Origin: Anas platyrhynchos
Taxonomy: Eukaryota > Chordata > Aves > Anseriformes > Anatidae
NCBI RefSeq assembly: GCF_047663525.1
Contig: NC_092602.1
Coordinates: 7,437,501-7,501,500, forward strand
Length of the DNA stretch: 64,000 nt
Direction: 5' to 3'
A model generated the notes under the pieces. The model was not told the origin of the DNA and made no database searches. It saw nothing but the letters and a program-made list of their open reading frames with translations. The translations under genes were made by a program, and so were the position numbers. Positions 1 through 12,500 of the stretch are shown piece by piece; within the stretch, counting starts at the first letter, position 1; each line of letters starts with the position of its first letter.

Positions 1-3000
1 TGGATTCCAGTCACATCTGGAGAAGCAGTTATGTCTCTTAGCTGTGGAGGGGGCTAAGAGAAGTTACCTGAGTAGAGGCATACAGCTAAAGCTCAGTTTT
101 CCAAGTACCCTTCAAGGTGCATTCTGAGACATCTTTTCTGAGATAGTTTTGTACCAGGATTTTTGACATCCATAGAGAGTAGTATGGCAATTCTGTCCCT
201 AAATGGAGTATTTGCATATTTATCAACCTGATGTACTCGTGTCAATACATTTGTTTTATCAGTGCTACAGCTTGACTTTACATCACAGGATGAAAGTGAA
301 CACTGAGTTTATACACTTAAACAGATTTTTTAAATAGTCATCCAATGTAATGTATAAATAAGGAAAAAGAATAATGTCCTGTTACCTGTAAATCCAGACT
401 ATTTCCTGGTGGGTTACACATCGCATTGTCTTGGTTGCCATTTTTACGTGTTAAATGATCTCTCAATGAGTTCTGGGCTGTGTTCACCAGTGTGTTCTAG
501 GGCACTGCAATTTCATTGAAGTAAAGCTGCAGGGGTATTGATCGGTCAGATCCAAATTAGATGACTGTTCTAATTACTCTATTTCTCCTTAATGAAAGGG
601 GAGTACGTGAGTATATCTGTGAGAAAAGGAGAGATGGTTCTTCGGGATGCTACACAGCAGAAAAGTGCTAAATATATTAATAATTTATAGAACGATTGGT
701 ATTCAGCTTATTCCACAAGTTCAGATCTGAATCCAGATCCAGACTTTCCCTACTGGGTGCATTTAGCCTTTTGGTTTAAACCCTACTCTATTTGTAGGTA
801 ATGTTACTGACCTAGTCCAGCCATAGAACAATATGCAGAGCCATGCCTGTGTCTTGCTCTTGTTTGTTCCTGTGTGAAGCTGGAGCTGGTTCAGAGTAGT
901 CAGCGAAAAGATTACAGAGTCACCCTGTGGTGAGTGAGAACTAATTTAATTCATTGTCTGCATCAAATGCCTTAATTAACAGAATGAGATGAAACAATAA
1001 ATAATCTTAAAACACTTTCATAAAACGCTTTCAGAGAATTTATGAAAATTATTCAAAACAGCAATTTTCTGTTATTTGCTAAGTAAGAATTAGACAGCAA
1101 ATTACCATTGCCATTTCTCTGATAACACAAATACCTCACAAATTGCAGAATTGCTCAAGTTCTGCTACGAACACTTATTAGCATGGTAATGGATTCAAAA
1201 TGTGCTTTACAAGTGACTTATAAGTAAAATTCCTGGCTGGAATTTCTCTCCCCTAACTTTAATCATCATACATGCAGAGTCTCTTTGGGTGCTACCTTCT
1301 CCATGGATTCTAAAAGAAGTCAGACATCGGTGAGCTTTGATGCTTAGCTTTGAGATGTTTAAAGTGAGGTAAGATAAATCCTGCCATTTCAGTGCTGCAA
1401 GGGGACTGCTACAACAGACTGTCTTGTCAATCACAAGGAGAAAAACTTCCAAGAATATGAACTCATTTCCAGGAAAATGGAACAGTGAGATAAAATAAGG
1501 ACTCCTCACAGCACAATGCAGGTCACCCACAGCACTGAGCAGATGCCCATTGCTGTCTGAGCTGCGTTAACAGATTCTTTGATGTTGATGTGTGATGAGA
1601 TCAGGCAGGTCAGAAGCCGGGAGATGGAACAGAAGAAGAAGGATAGATCATGACAAACACATAAAGACGTCTTCACATGTGTTTAGGCACTAGCGGGTTT
1701 GTACAGACAACTTATTTATTGGCTTCAAATTATGATAGTATTTCAGAAGTTTAACAGTGAATGAAAAAAGTCTCAGACTGCAAAGGAAACTTTAGTTTTT
1801 ATCTGGACATTTCCCTGATCACACATTAATTTACCATGAATAATTTACCAAAGCAACAGCCCATCAGGGATGTTTGATGTTTGCAAAGCCACAGCCTACT
1901 GTTACAATCCACAGTGAAAAGTAAGAGTATATAGCTGCAAGGGTAAAATAGCAAAGTTATGTTTAAGCTAAGAAAGCATTTCTCTCATGATACCTATTAG
2001 AACATCAGCAGAAACTAGTCCCAGTGGTAGAATAATGCATCAGCCCCTCAGGCACTGCTGACTCAGTAACACCCACAAAATACAATAGCAAAAAAAAGTC
2101 CTGATCCACGTTTTTAAGGAAGAGAATATGCATACTTCCAGCTAGTACACTTCCTGCTATTAAATATGACACGTATTAAACCTTGCCCACTTCAAAAGCA
2201 GAAAAGATGAGACATGCCCCCATTGTGACCTAACTGGTTATATACTAGAAGAAATAATGACAGTGATATGAACAGACTTCGGGAAAGGTCTGAATTGATT
2301 CTTGAAGTGCATGGTAATGCAAATATATGCAAGTTGGCCAAAAATAAAGCAAGTTGGTTTTTTGGCCTTTGATTCCTGAATGTTCTCATTTGTTTATGAC
2401 AAAGAGTTAAAGGGCAGATATACCTCTTGACTCAACACCTTGTGCCATGCACAGATGTTGACTCTTTCTGTTTTTCATGGAAAATAAGTGATTTTCAGAC
2501 AATTTGTCTCTATCTTCTTTATAAGCCCACCCACTACTGTGGTGATGAGAAATCACCATCAAAATTATTCTTGAAACATCTTGACTACAGTATTCAGTTA
2601 AATAATACAGCAGTTCTCTGTCTAAGGAAAAGTATAACTTTGTGAATATTTAATATGTATGAAAACCAATGAGCTCAACCTATCTGATTCAACATCATAA
2701 ATTAATAACACCCTTGCTAGGCTCCCACTGAATCAATGGGAATGTAAGGGCCCTCAAGAAAGCTTAGTTTCAGTCTCCGGGATAAAGGGTTATTAGTTTG
2801 TCATTATCCTGCATGCTACATTCTCTTAAAAACCTTCAGTTTCTCTTTTTTTTTTTTTTACTAAGAGCAGTTGGAAAAGGGCAGTGTGCTCATCTTTGCC
2901 ATCGTGAGTGCAGATAGCATGATCTGGGCCCTCACCAGCTCTGCTGCCATAGGGATTGAGCGTGCCATGTAAGGTCAGTTTGATGTCACATCACCATGCT

Positions 3001-5850
3001 GTTCCAGAAAGAACTACATTGCTAGAAATGCCTCCTTTACCTTACACTGAGCTAGGGAAGCCCAGCTTATCTGACCAGCCTCTCAGGCCAGTACATCTTA
3101 CCAGGTCCTTCTGGCATGATGTCAAATGCACTTGAGAAGAGTTCATTGTGATTTGCAAAGTCTCTACTCCCTTAATGCTGTGGAGAACCAATGATGAATC
3201 TCCTTTTATCATGTTGTCTGGACATATATATGAGGCCCAAACAACCTCTGAGCATTAAACTCTTATTTTTGATCATTCTCTGGACTTTGACTTGTGCGTG
3301 CAGACATTACAACTTCTTTTCAGAACTGTGAGCCATGAGCATGCTTTTCAGGAGAGCTCCACCAGTCAGCAATACAGCAAAGCATGGTGGAGAGATTATA
3401 TTCTGTATTATGACAAATCCTGCTGTCAATATATAGCACCATCCAAAATCAGGAGAAGAAGACCTTTAACAAAAAATCTTGAAACTGCATGTCTGTAGCC
3501 CATCTGCTTTGCCCATCATGATAAGCAATTTATCCAACATGTCTTACTCATATCACTGGGAAAATCTCTGCTCTGTGCAGAGTGATCAGACAGAAAATTG
3601 TTTCTTTTTCAAGACTCAGCTTCAAGTGCAAGGCTGCAAGCAAGTATATTGGGTGCTCTGACTCATTCTCTTGGAGAGCTGTTTTTATGATTCCTTTCCA
3701 CAGAGCTATACCTTAAAACTCTCAGTTAATGCTTTTAAAGAATTTTCACAGCTTTCTGCTGAGCTACCTCCACACCTCTTCTCTCTGAGATAAGAACCTT
3801 TCCCAGGTTCTTGGGAATATAACCACCCTCCATCATGGCACTATGTGAAACCAAGCTATTGGCTGAACATCTTTTTTTTTCTTAACCTCAGTAATTGGCT
3901 ACAACTCAGTACCATTTAAAATTTAAGCCAGCTTGTCCTAGCGTGATATATTTCTTAGATTTCAACCCATCTTCTACATAAAACAAACCACTAAATTCAG
4001 CTACACTAACTGCCTTATGACAGAACCTTTGTCTCACAAACCTCTTAATGAGCTCTCATTATCACAAATTGCCCCTGAATATCTTACAACATCTTTCATA
4101 GCTACATGCATCTCACCACTTCCTGTCTCTTGCTTCCTTTCCAATCCATTAGCATGCCTTAGCAGCATCATTTGCACAATGAGACTTTGCTGTTCCTAGA
4201 AATGCACAAAGAATCCTGGCTTCTACTTTTAGGTCTGCATCTTTGAGAGACCTGGGAAGGGATTCATGTAGTCCAGCTTAACAGAGTCCAAATTGCTCCT
4301 GTAGTTCATGCTCCACAGTGGAAAATTGTTAACCTGCTGTGGCTGGTAATTCCACCATTCTCTGAATCACCTTCTCTGAGGTTCCCCATGAAGGCACTTA
4401 AACTAAATGTCTGACATAAGATAGTAAGAATATATATCCCATCTTCACACCCCAGTTGCAAGACTCCCTGGCTAGTCTCTGCACACAACTTTGCCTTCTC
4501 TTTAAAGTTGATTTGCTCAAACAGCTTTTTGTTGTGCTTGTTATTTTCAATGCTAATGGCTCAACTTGTCCCACATAAATGAGATATTTACATTCACATG
4601 CCTCGTAGTAGATTCTTATTTACCTGTGAGCATTTCAACTAAAACCAGACACACCAGACTCATAAAGCCATTGCAGTGTTTCTCAGAAAATGTTTTAATG
4701 GATTAAAGGTTTGTGTGGCCCTGTAAGATGCTGGTCACTTGCTGAAGGTAGGTCCATGGTCTCCACCCCTACTGAAATCAATTAAAAAAGTAATTGTGCA
4801 ATGTGATGCAGACGGTGTTTTCTGAGCTTGTCTCACGTATGTTTAAAGTCCCCTGAGAACAGGGGAGAATCAAAGGTTTTACAGCTACAAAGAGCCTGTG
4901 CTCTTTACACTAATGGGTAAATTGGCAAGCAGATTTAATTTTGGTATTTCTTACTGTTTCCTAAAGATACAGAATCTTTTCTTTCAACATCTTGATAGAT
5001 CAGTAAATTCTCATTCCATGTGATATTCTAGGGATGCAGCCTGAGAGGTGATTAATGTTTATGGAAGTAAAAATACTGCACTTGTATAGGTCTTTACTAT
5101 GTTGTCTGTGTTATATCTTGTAGGATGACATACATGAATAGGAAACACAGCGTTCATTCAAGTCAATTGCAAAACTCCCAATGATAAAGGTAGCTCCTTC
5201 ACAAAGCTGTAAGCATATCTTACCGTTTGCTGTAACTTGAATTAATGAAGTACTTCTGGTAGGAGCCAAACACAGTGCAAATGTTCAACTCCAACCTTCA
5301 TCTGCCCAGAAGTCCCTCTGTTTGGCTGAATCTTCATGCAGGTATAAAGTTTTTGTTGTTGTTGTTGTTGTTGTTTTGTTTGTTTGTTTGTTTGTTTGTT
5401 TTTAGTGATACACGGCATGATCAGAGCCCATTCCTTTCTGAATACTGGCTGTTTTCTTTTTCCTCACCAGCTTTGAAGCCATAATGGAAACAGATCTTTG
5501 TTTGATTTGTGTCTTGTTTTGGTTGATTGATTTCCATGCTCCCCCTCAAGCTTTCCCCACAGTGGATTTCACCTTACAGGTATAATGTTTAGTAGGGACT
5601 GAATCACTCGGTAAAAATTTGCCAAAATACTCTGAGCCACCAAACTTTTTAAGTAGGCTATTTTCAGCCAAACTTTAATATTTTTGCTAAATTTAGGAAG
5701 TCACTTGGGTTAGATCACAAATTCCTGTTAATTCCCCATTCCCTTGATCGAAGGAAAATGCCTTTGCAGACTTTATGCCACTTGCTGATGGAGCTCACTG
5801 ACACCAGAAATGAGAATCTGAGAAGACAGCAAAGTTCTCCCCAGGGACAA
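1..5850. other. Intergenic region upstream of TMEM233
   Basis: This is AT-rich sequence in which no exon of a known gene was recognised. In human the next gene on this side is CCDC60, but I could not identify any of its exons here, so its 3' end may lie outside the window or be missed. ORFs of 60-107 codons occur on both strands with no recognisable protein motif and no consistent splice sites. The segment holds a (GTT)n/(GTTT)n microsatellite near 5350 and poly-T tracts. Confidence 0.6.
5350..5401 (+). repeat. (GTT)n-(GTTT)n compound microsatellite
   Basis: About seven GTT units run directly into about six GTTT units, followed by TTTTAG. Read on the minus strand it is a CAA/CAAA tract. It is a simple-sequence repeat, possibly the remnant tail of an old retroposon, and likely to vary in length between individuals. 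Confidence 0.9.
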
Positions 5851-5899
5851 CACAGAGTTAAAGTCTTTTAACTGTACCGGTTAAAGTTTCAGAAAAACG

Positions 5900-6560
5900 G
5901 GGGAGCAGCCAAGGGCCATGTGGCTTCGGGCCCTGCCGTGCCAGCAGCAGCAGCATGTCCTGGGGGACGCTTTGAAGAGTGGGACAGCGACAGCTCGGGA
6001 CCCCTCGCCGTGCCTCCAGCCATCCGCAGCCGGACCGCGCTGCCACCCTCGACGGCTTGGTTTTGTATGTATTCCCTCCTTGAATTTGCTGCGTTAAAAC
6101 ATATGGCAGGAGAGGAGGTGTCTGCGGGCTGCCCCCCCCATACACACACACCCCCCCCCTGCAGGCGTCGCACCGCACCGGGCGGCTCCCTTGGCTCGGT
6201 GCCGCCGTGGGTGCCGCCTGCCCGGTGCGCGGCGCTGGGCTTTCCGAGCCGCCCGCCCGCCGCGCCGCAGCCTCATGTCCGCTCTCCCCGCAGGCACCGA
6301 CATCAAGAGGGCTTTGGAGAACAGCCCCGAGACCAACATCGAGGATGAGCTCCCCGACGGACCGCCGCAGCCGCGGCCCAAGAACTACCTGCTCCTCAGC
6401 ATCCTCGCTTGTTTCTGCCCCGCCTATCCCGTCAACATCGTAGCCTTCGTTTTCGCCGTCATGGTAAGTTGTGGACCGGCCCGAGAACGCGATCCCCCCT
6501 CCCGGTTTGGGGTTCCGTGTATGTGGCAGGCGACCCCCAGCTGTCTGCTCCTGCACGGAG
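5900..6560. promoter_or_regulatory. TMEM233: CpG island / promoter region of TMEM233
   Basis: GC content and CpG density rise sharply against the AT-rich flanks. The block contains the TMEM233 start codon at 6275 and the first splice donor at 6464. No TATA box is obvious, as expected for a CpG-island promoter. A C-rich stretch with a CA run sits at about 6130-6162. Several overlapping ORFs on both strands here (up to 232 codons) are by-products of the low stop-codon frequency of GC-rich DNA. The exact transcription start cannot be read from sequence alone. Confidence 0.7.
6275..6463 (+). CDS. TMEM233: TMEM233 coding exon 1
   Basis: This exon holds 63 codons, ending GTC ATG before the donor GTAAGT (phase 0). 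It encodes the N-terminal cytosolic segment and the first hydrophobic segment, including cysteines 46 and 48 in CFCPAYP, which are likely palmitoylation sites by analogy with other dispanins. The CAG at 6291-6293 looks like an acceptor, but reading through it gives the family-like N terminus, so it is not used in this model. Confidence 0.92.
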
Positions 6561-9500
6561 CCAGTCTGGCTGGGGCTCTCTCTGTCGGGAGCTGCAGGAG
6601 CAGAGTGGGGCTGGAGGAACTATCTGGATAAAGAGCATCCAACTGCTTCCGTAAGCACTTGTCCCCAGTGTGTGGATAAAGTTCGGTGAGGTAGAGAGCA
6701 TGAGAAAGGGCTCCATCAGGGTTTCGTACAGCTATCCCAGCAGGTATCAGCTCAAAAATTTATCAGGCATAAAACACAGAGGGAAAGGCAGTGCAAATCA
6801 AGTTTTCAATGTCAGGCTATGTGAGGGAGGGAAGTTTATCCCAGTTAATGAGATTTGTTGCATCAACTAACTTGCACACTGAATTGGACATACAAAGTAT
6901 GTGGAAAAGCAGCTGGGGAGCAGAAATTAGATTTGCAAAGGAGTGGATGCGTTTTCTGCTTCAACTAACCAAATTTGATAGCGTGTTTATTATTTTTTCA
7001 GTAAATAAGCCCTTTGGCATGATGGTGATCTTATTTGCAAGAAAAGTAGACAAACCAATGATAATTTTAGTTTATTGGCAAAAACCCTTATAAAAGTATG
7101 CTGAGAGAACAGACTTATTCCTATGTAATTCATTCGCATAGTCCTAAATAATGCAGTAGTCCTGTTAAAGTTAAAAGGACTGTTAGAACAGAATCTTTTT
7201 CTCTCAGTTAAAAGTTGCACAGTCAGGTCCAGACTCCTCTAATAGGATATATGATCAGTGTAATCAGTAATACTGCAATGTATTTCTGTTGTTTAGGAGC
7301 TGAAAAGGGTTTAAAACATGTTGTGTATTTTCATCCTTTTCTCTGACAGGCTGAAAAGGTAAGCAAAAATATAGCTCTTTTTTTTTTTTTTTTTTTTTTT
7401 TGCAACTAGCTATTACAATAATTACTTATATCCAAAATATACACAAGCATAATCTTTTAGAACTAGTGAGTTTGCTTAGTAATCACACATTGATACTAGA
7501 ATACATGCTTAAAAAAAAAAAACTTAAAGAAGCCATTCCCAAACCATCTTCACAACCATTTTTGTCCAGAAAAGAAAAGCATTATCTGTCATTTTATTTT
7601 TTTTCAATTTGTTTGTTTTCTCTGTTATTGATTATGCAATATGTTCTTTTCCTTGATTTAGAAAGATCAAATCTACTGGTTTTGGTACCCAGCAACCTTT
7701 CTTTCAGTGGATACTTAGGGCACTATATAAACTAATGAGCTGACGATCTGGGGCTGGGGGCATCTGTTCACTATGACAGTACTTTCACCAAAGCACTGGG
7801 TTTGCACAGAAGTCAACTGTCAAGGACAGAACCTGGCCTCTAAAGGTTTTTGCACCCCATATGGAGAAATGTCTACCCACGCCCTAGTTGAAGTTTGTAC
7901 GGGCTTCTGGAGTCAGGCTTAAGTAACTGTCTCCGTGAGATATATAGAAACCAGGGTGGGAAGAGCACTTCCTGAATGCTAAGCAGTCTGTGCAGGTCAC
8001 AGCTGCCCATTCCCTTAAAGAGAGGAAACCAAAACTAAACCAATAACCACCACTGTGTGATTGTCTTCTGTTTCAACATTATTCATACCTAAAATCTCAC
8101 CTTTTCCATGAAGATAACACATCCAAACTTATTTTCCACAGCCCTACTCCCCTGCCTTTTGGAGCTGCAACTTGTAACTGCTCTATTCACCACTACTCCT
8201 GGTTCTCCATTTTAACTTGTGCTGGTTTCATCTCTCCTTTTGCTGGGACGTACATCCTCCCTCTCTCTCAGTGTATTTCCTAGAGCTACTAAGGGTTAAT
8301 GCTGGCATGTTTTTTTTTGTCTTTTCTTGTAGAAGATACCTTTGTAGTCTGCACAGGTTGCCTGAGACCTTGTGTTAGAAGAGGTGTAGACCCATAAAAG
8401 CAGAATTCTCTATAACAATTTCCACTGCCTAGAATGAACCTGAAAGGAAAAGTCATGTTGGCCTCCAGAGGGGCATGGTTCAGCACCCCGTTTGTCTGTG
8501 TGTGTCATGTCCTCTTTAAGTGTTCTCAATTCAGACAATGAAAATAGCATTCACACTAAAAGTAGAGTCTGGGCTCTAACACACCCCCAAATTAAATGAC
8601 AGACTTGTCTTCAGGCTCTTCTGTTGCCCTGCTTACAGCTCTGGCACTGGTTTCATCGCTCTGTTCTCACCTGTGAGAGCACAAATCTTACCATTCTAGA
8701 TCTATCTCCTTGACTTTATTTTTGGAACCAACTTCTCCCAGGTCCTCCATATTGTGACAATAAACTTCTTGTTCCTTACCCCCTTTGTGAAATCTATTTC
8801 TCATAACAGAAATAAGACGATAGCCAATGAAATGAGCGGTAAATGGCCTCAGTGTGTTGATATTTTGGTATTTCAAGAGCTGCCCCCTCAAACTAGGTCC
8901 TGGCCTCTTGTAGATGTAAGGTGTACTTAGCAGCTTTCAGCAAATGGAGGTCTGTTTTCCTCAGCAAGGAGAGCCGTTTCCAGAGCCCTTTGCCTAGGGC
9001 TCCTGGCTGTAGGATTGCTGTTCTCTTTGGTGCTCTTCTGCCTTTCCAACCAGATGCTGTTATTTCTCCTGCTTCCTGTTGCTTCCAACAGCTGTGTTGT
9101 ATTGCTGTAATATCTGCAGGCTTACCCCAGAAGTGCCTAACTCAGACTTTCCCTGTTCTTTCTCACATAGGTGAGACCACAGGCATCAAGACAGGAGGGT
9201 GAAGTGCAGGTGCCAGGTCAGGAGGCTCGTGTGACAGAATAGACTTGCGTGAGTCTGTGGCTAGATAGGGTGCCACTGAGCTTTTTGATTCCTTATCTGC
9301 AGTGGTGTCTTTCCCCTTATCATGAACTCGAACAACGCTTAGTTGGCAGTGGATTGCCAGCTGTATCTGAGGATTGGTTCGGGTGAACTTGTATCTGACA
9401 CATGGAATCAAAGATAAGTGGTAGTTGTGGAACAGGACGAAAAAATGAATCGTGGATGTTTCTGATACCACCAGGTCTCGTAGTTGAATGAACCTTGTTG

Positions 9501-12500
9501 GCCTTTCTCAGTACAGCACCTTCAGTTACCTTTATTTCAAAGATTTGTGTGGCAGACTGGTCATCTAACCCTGTGTGGCTTTTCTAAGCAGCTTGTATGT
9601 GGATGCGTAACACCGTATGGAACGTTTTGTACTTAATTCAGTAATATTAAACAAGACTTGACAGCTGTTCTTAAGCATGTTCATACAGCAAAACGTTCAC
9701 TCATCTCTGCAAACTGATTATGCCTTTCCTCTGCACGGATACTTTCAACCTGTCCCCAGAGTTGCAGAGGTACAACGTCTGCATGCAGCTATACAGCCTG
9801 CAAAACAAACTCTCCTTTCATTGTGTCCTGTTCATCACATGCCTGCTTCATTTGTCGAAAAGCAGAGATCAAGCCTGGCTCTGAGTTGTTCCCCAGGTCC
9901 CTCTTCTTGCTCCTTCCCCGTTTGTTGTTCACAGTGAGGAGTCATATTGAGCCAGCACATCTCGTTCTTCCTTTGGTCTGAGTTAGAGAGAGTATCTCAT
10001 TTCCAGGCACAGCCAAATAAGGTTTGTTGCAGCCTGGCTCATCCAAAGCATAGCAAATGTTGATCAGAGCACCTCAGTCTGTTCTGCCCAGATTTGTTAA
10101 AGACATGGAAGAAGATTTCTGTAGTAATTTAGTAGTCTTTCTGTTTTTGCTATAAATGGTCTTCTGGGGGTGTGGAACAGAAAATGTATGTTAAAAGGGA
10201 TTTATAGTCTGTAGCTAATTCAACGTATTTCTGTTCATATGAGGTTAAGTTGCTTCATTGTTGAACTGAGAATATCTTTTGTAAATAGATGTGTCTGAAC
10301 CTGGTGAAGTCGTTAAGATTGCTCCAGTAAATAAGCAGCTGCAGAACTGTGGCTTTAATTTAGTTTTTGGCTTCACAGAGAATGAGGTAGCAGAAACTTG
10401 AGAAATCATCTGGTATTAGGCTGAAAATGGCTGAAATTTGTTGTAGAAGTTAGACCATATGTTGCATGCACATACTGTGTTCTGCATATATTGCATAGCC
10501 ACTGGAAATGTAGCATTTAAAGCTTTAACAGTTAATGTTGTCTACCATGTTGAAAACTGAAAGCTTGATCCATGGGTTCTTTGAGGTACATGGAAACAAG
10601 TCAATTTCAAAGAGCTTTACGTCAGACCCCAACCACTCCCCAAACCTCTTATTTTTTCTTGAATGCTGTCTAAATTGCACCATTTCATTTAAGCCTCTTA
10701 ATAAAAAAGCTTTTGTCTCCTTCCTGTCTCACCCAAATCCTCTTCTTTATCATTAATGCTATTTTCCTCCTCTTCATTGTGGATTTGTATTAAAATGACA
10801 GTACTTATTAAAGTGCACAGGGTGAATTATTTATGTGGTACCTGCAGGAATTGCATGGACATTCTCCAGGCTTCCTCAATACATTAGCAAAATGCTCCAG
10901 AACTGCAAGTTTATTGCTATCACGTGTTGTTTACAACACTGTTCCTGCTTTGAGACCTCATGGGGATCTGAGTTTAGATTGTTTGCAGGACCACTGTCTA
11001 GATGTCATGGAAAGCTTGTCCTTTGGTGGGTGAGGGAAGCAAAGTTATGGCTGGGGTGTCAGTGATGTTTTTGCAATATTTCTCCCTGTAGCCGCAGTCA
11101 CATTCATAGCTGCTATAGTTGTTGGCAGAGGCAGGAGGAGAAGTCAGCCTGCTCAAGACCAAGCCAGGCCATTTTCCTCTCATTGACTTTCCTGAAAGTG
11201 TTTTTTTTTTTTTTTTGTTTTTTTTTTTTCTGGAGAAAAAAAAAGAATAAATAAGAAAGGTCTTGTCCTGTAGACAGGCCTGTTGAGGACAGGGGTGTAA
11301 CAGGTGAGAGGAACTGTGCCAGCCAGCTCTTGTAACAGGAGGCTGCACTAGTGGAGAATCAGGGGTGACTGTGCCTCAGTACAGCCTCTGTTTTTCTGCC
11401 TGAATGATGAGGTGTAGCTAGGCTAATACTCTAAGGAAACAAGGCTTAGGCGGTCATCCTATTTGTTTGTGTATGTCTCTCATCTCCATCTCTTCCCACT
11501 TTCCCCATTATATATCATTTAAGTCCACTATCCAACCTCAACAAAATTTGACAGCAAAGCAGAGGTATTAGAGATATTCTTTAGGGAACTGTAACAGAAA
11601 TATTTAGGCATGTGAGCTGCCAGGAAGAGATGTATCAGTGCTCTCTTTAAGGGCAAAAGCACATCAGCAGCTCAGACTTTCTTAGACACAAGAGAATATG
11701 TACCTGTACTTATCCTTGAGATGCAATTCTAGGAATACAGGCTTCAGTGCTCTGGGACTGCCTTGGCACAAGTGATCTTACTGCAGTGCTAACACCAAGA
11801 TGCATCTAGCCCATTAACTTCTGTGTACGCTAATTGACAGAACATACACAGATAATGTCCCTAATTATTTTTCTGCCTGGCAAAAAGGCTCTTCCTGGTA
11901 TTCCATGAAGTCTAAGTATACTTTAGCAGCCAAAGTGCTTTTCTTTGAAAAGCAACAAAGCTGTCTAGTGAGATGTTTTGCTTTTTCAAGCTTACCATAG
12001 CCATTCATGGTTATACATGTCTGGACACAGAATAGTATAGGAAATAGAATAGCATTAAAAGAAAATGAAATTCAGCATTAAGGCTAAACTGAATAGAAGC
12101 ACAGATTTTTGAAAGCATGTAGCGTAGTGATCATGTAACTAAATGATGTTCCTTGTGTCATTTTGAGGAAAATCTCAGCAACTCTTGATACGTCACTGTG
12201 GTAGTGTTTATGACCTGAGTGAAAGCCCATGGAAGCTAATAAATCAACCAGCATTGGATAAGACTGTGGGATTTCCTGTTTGTACAGTGGTAACCCAAGT
12301 CTCCTTAGGGCTAACAACACTAGGGCTTCCTAAGTTTGAGATGATTACATTTCCATGCAGTGGCAAAAGTATGCTAACTTGTTGTGCTTGATGTGGGAGA
12401 GGTGTATGACGCTGAAGCTGTCCTGTAGCCAACATGGTTAGGCTCCTACAGCGAATATCATTGGCAATATCACCTTTAAAATCCCATGTACTTTGAAGAG

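Noticed and set aside
1..5850. Search for the 3' exons of CCDC60 expected by synteny
   Set aside because: No ORF or spliced combination could be matched with confidence, so no feature is claimed.
6191..6274. Upstream in-frame ATG for TMEM233
   Set aside because: It would add 28 Arg/Pro-rich residues not present in the family; ATG 6275 aligns with the known N terminus.
5858..6631. Overlapping ORFs up to 232 codons on both strands
   Set aside because: They coincide with the CpG island, where stop codons are rare. Only the frame opening at 6275 matches a protein family; the others have no recognised family match and are shadows.
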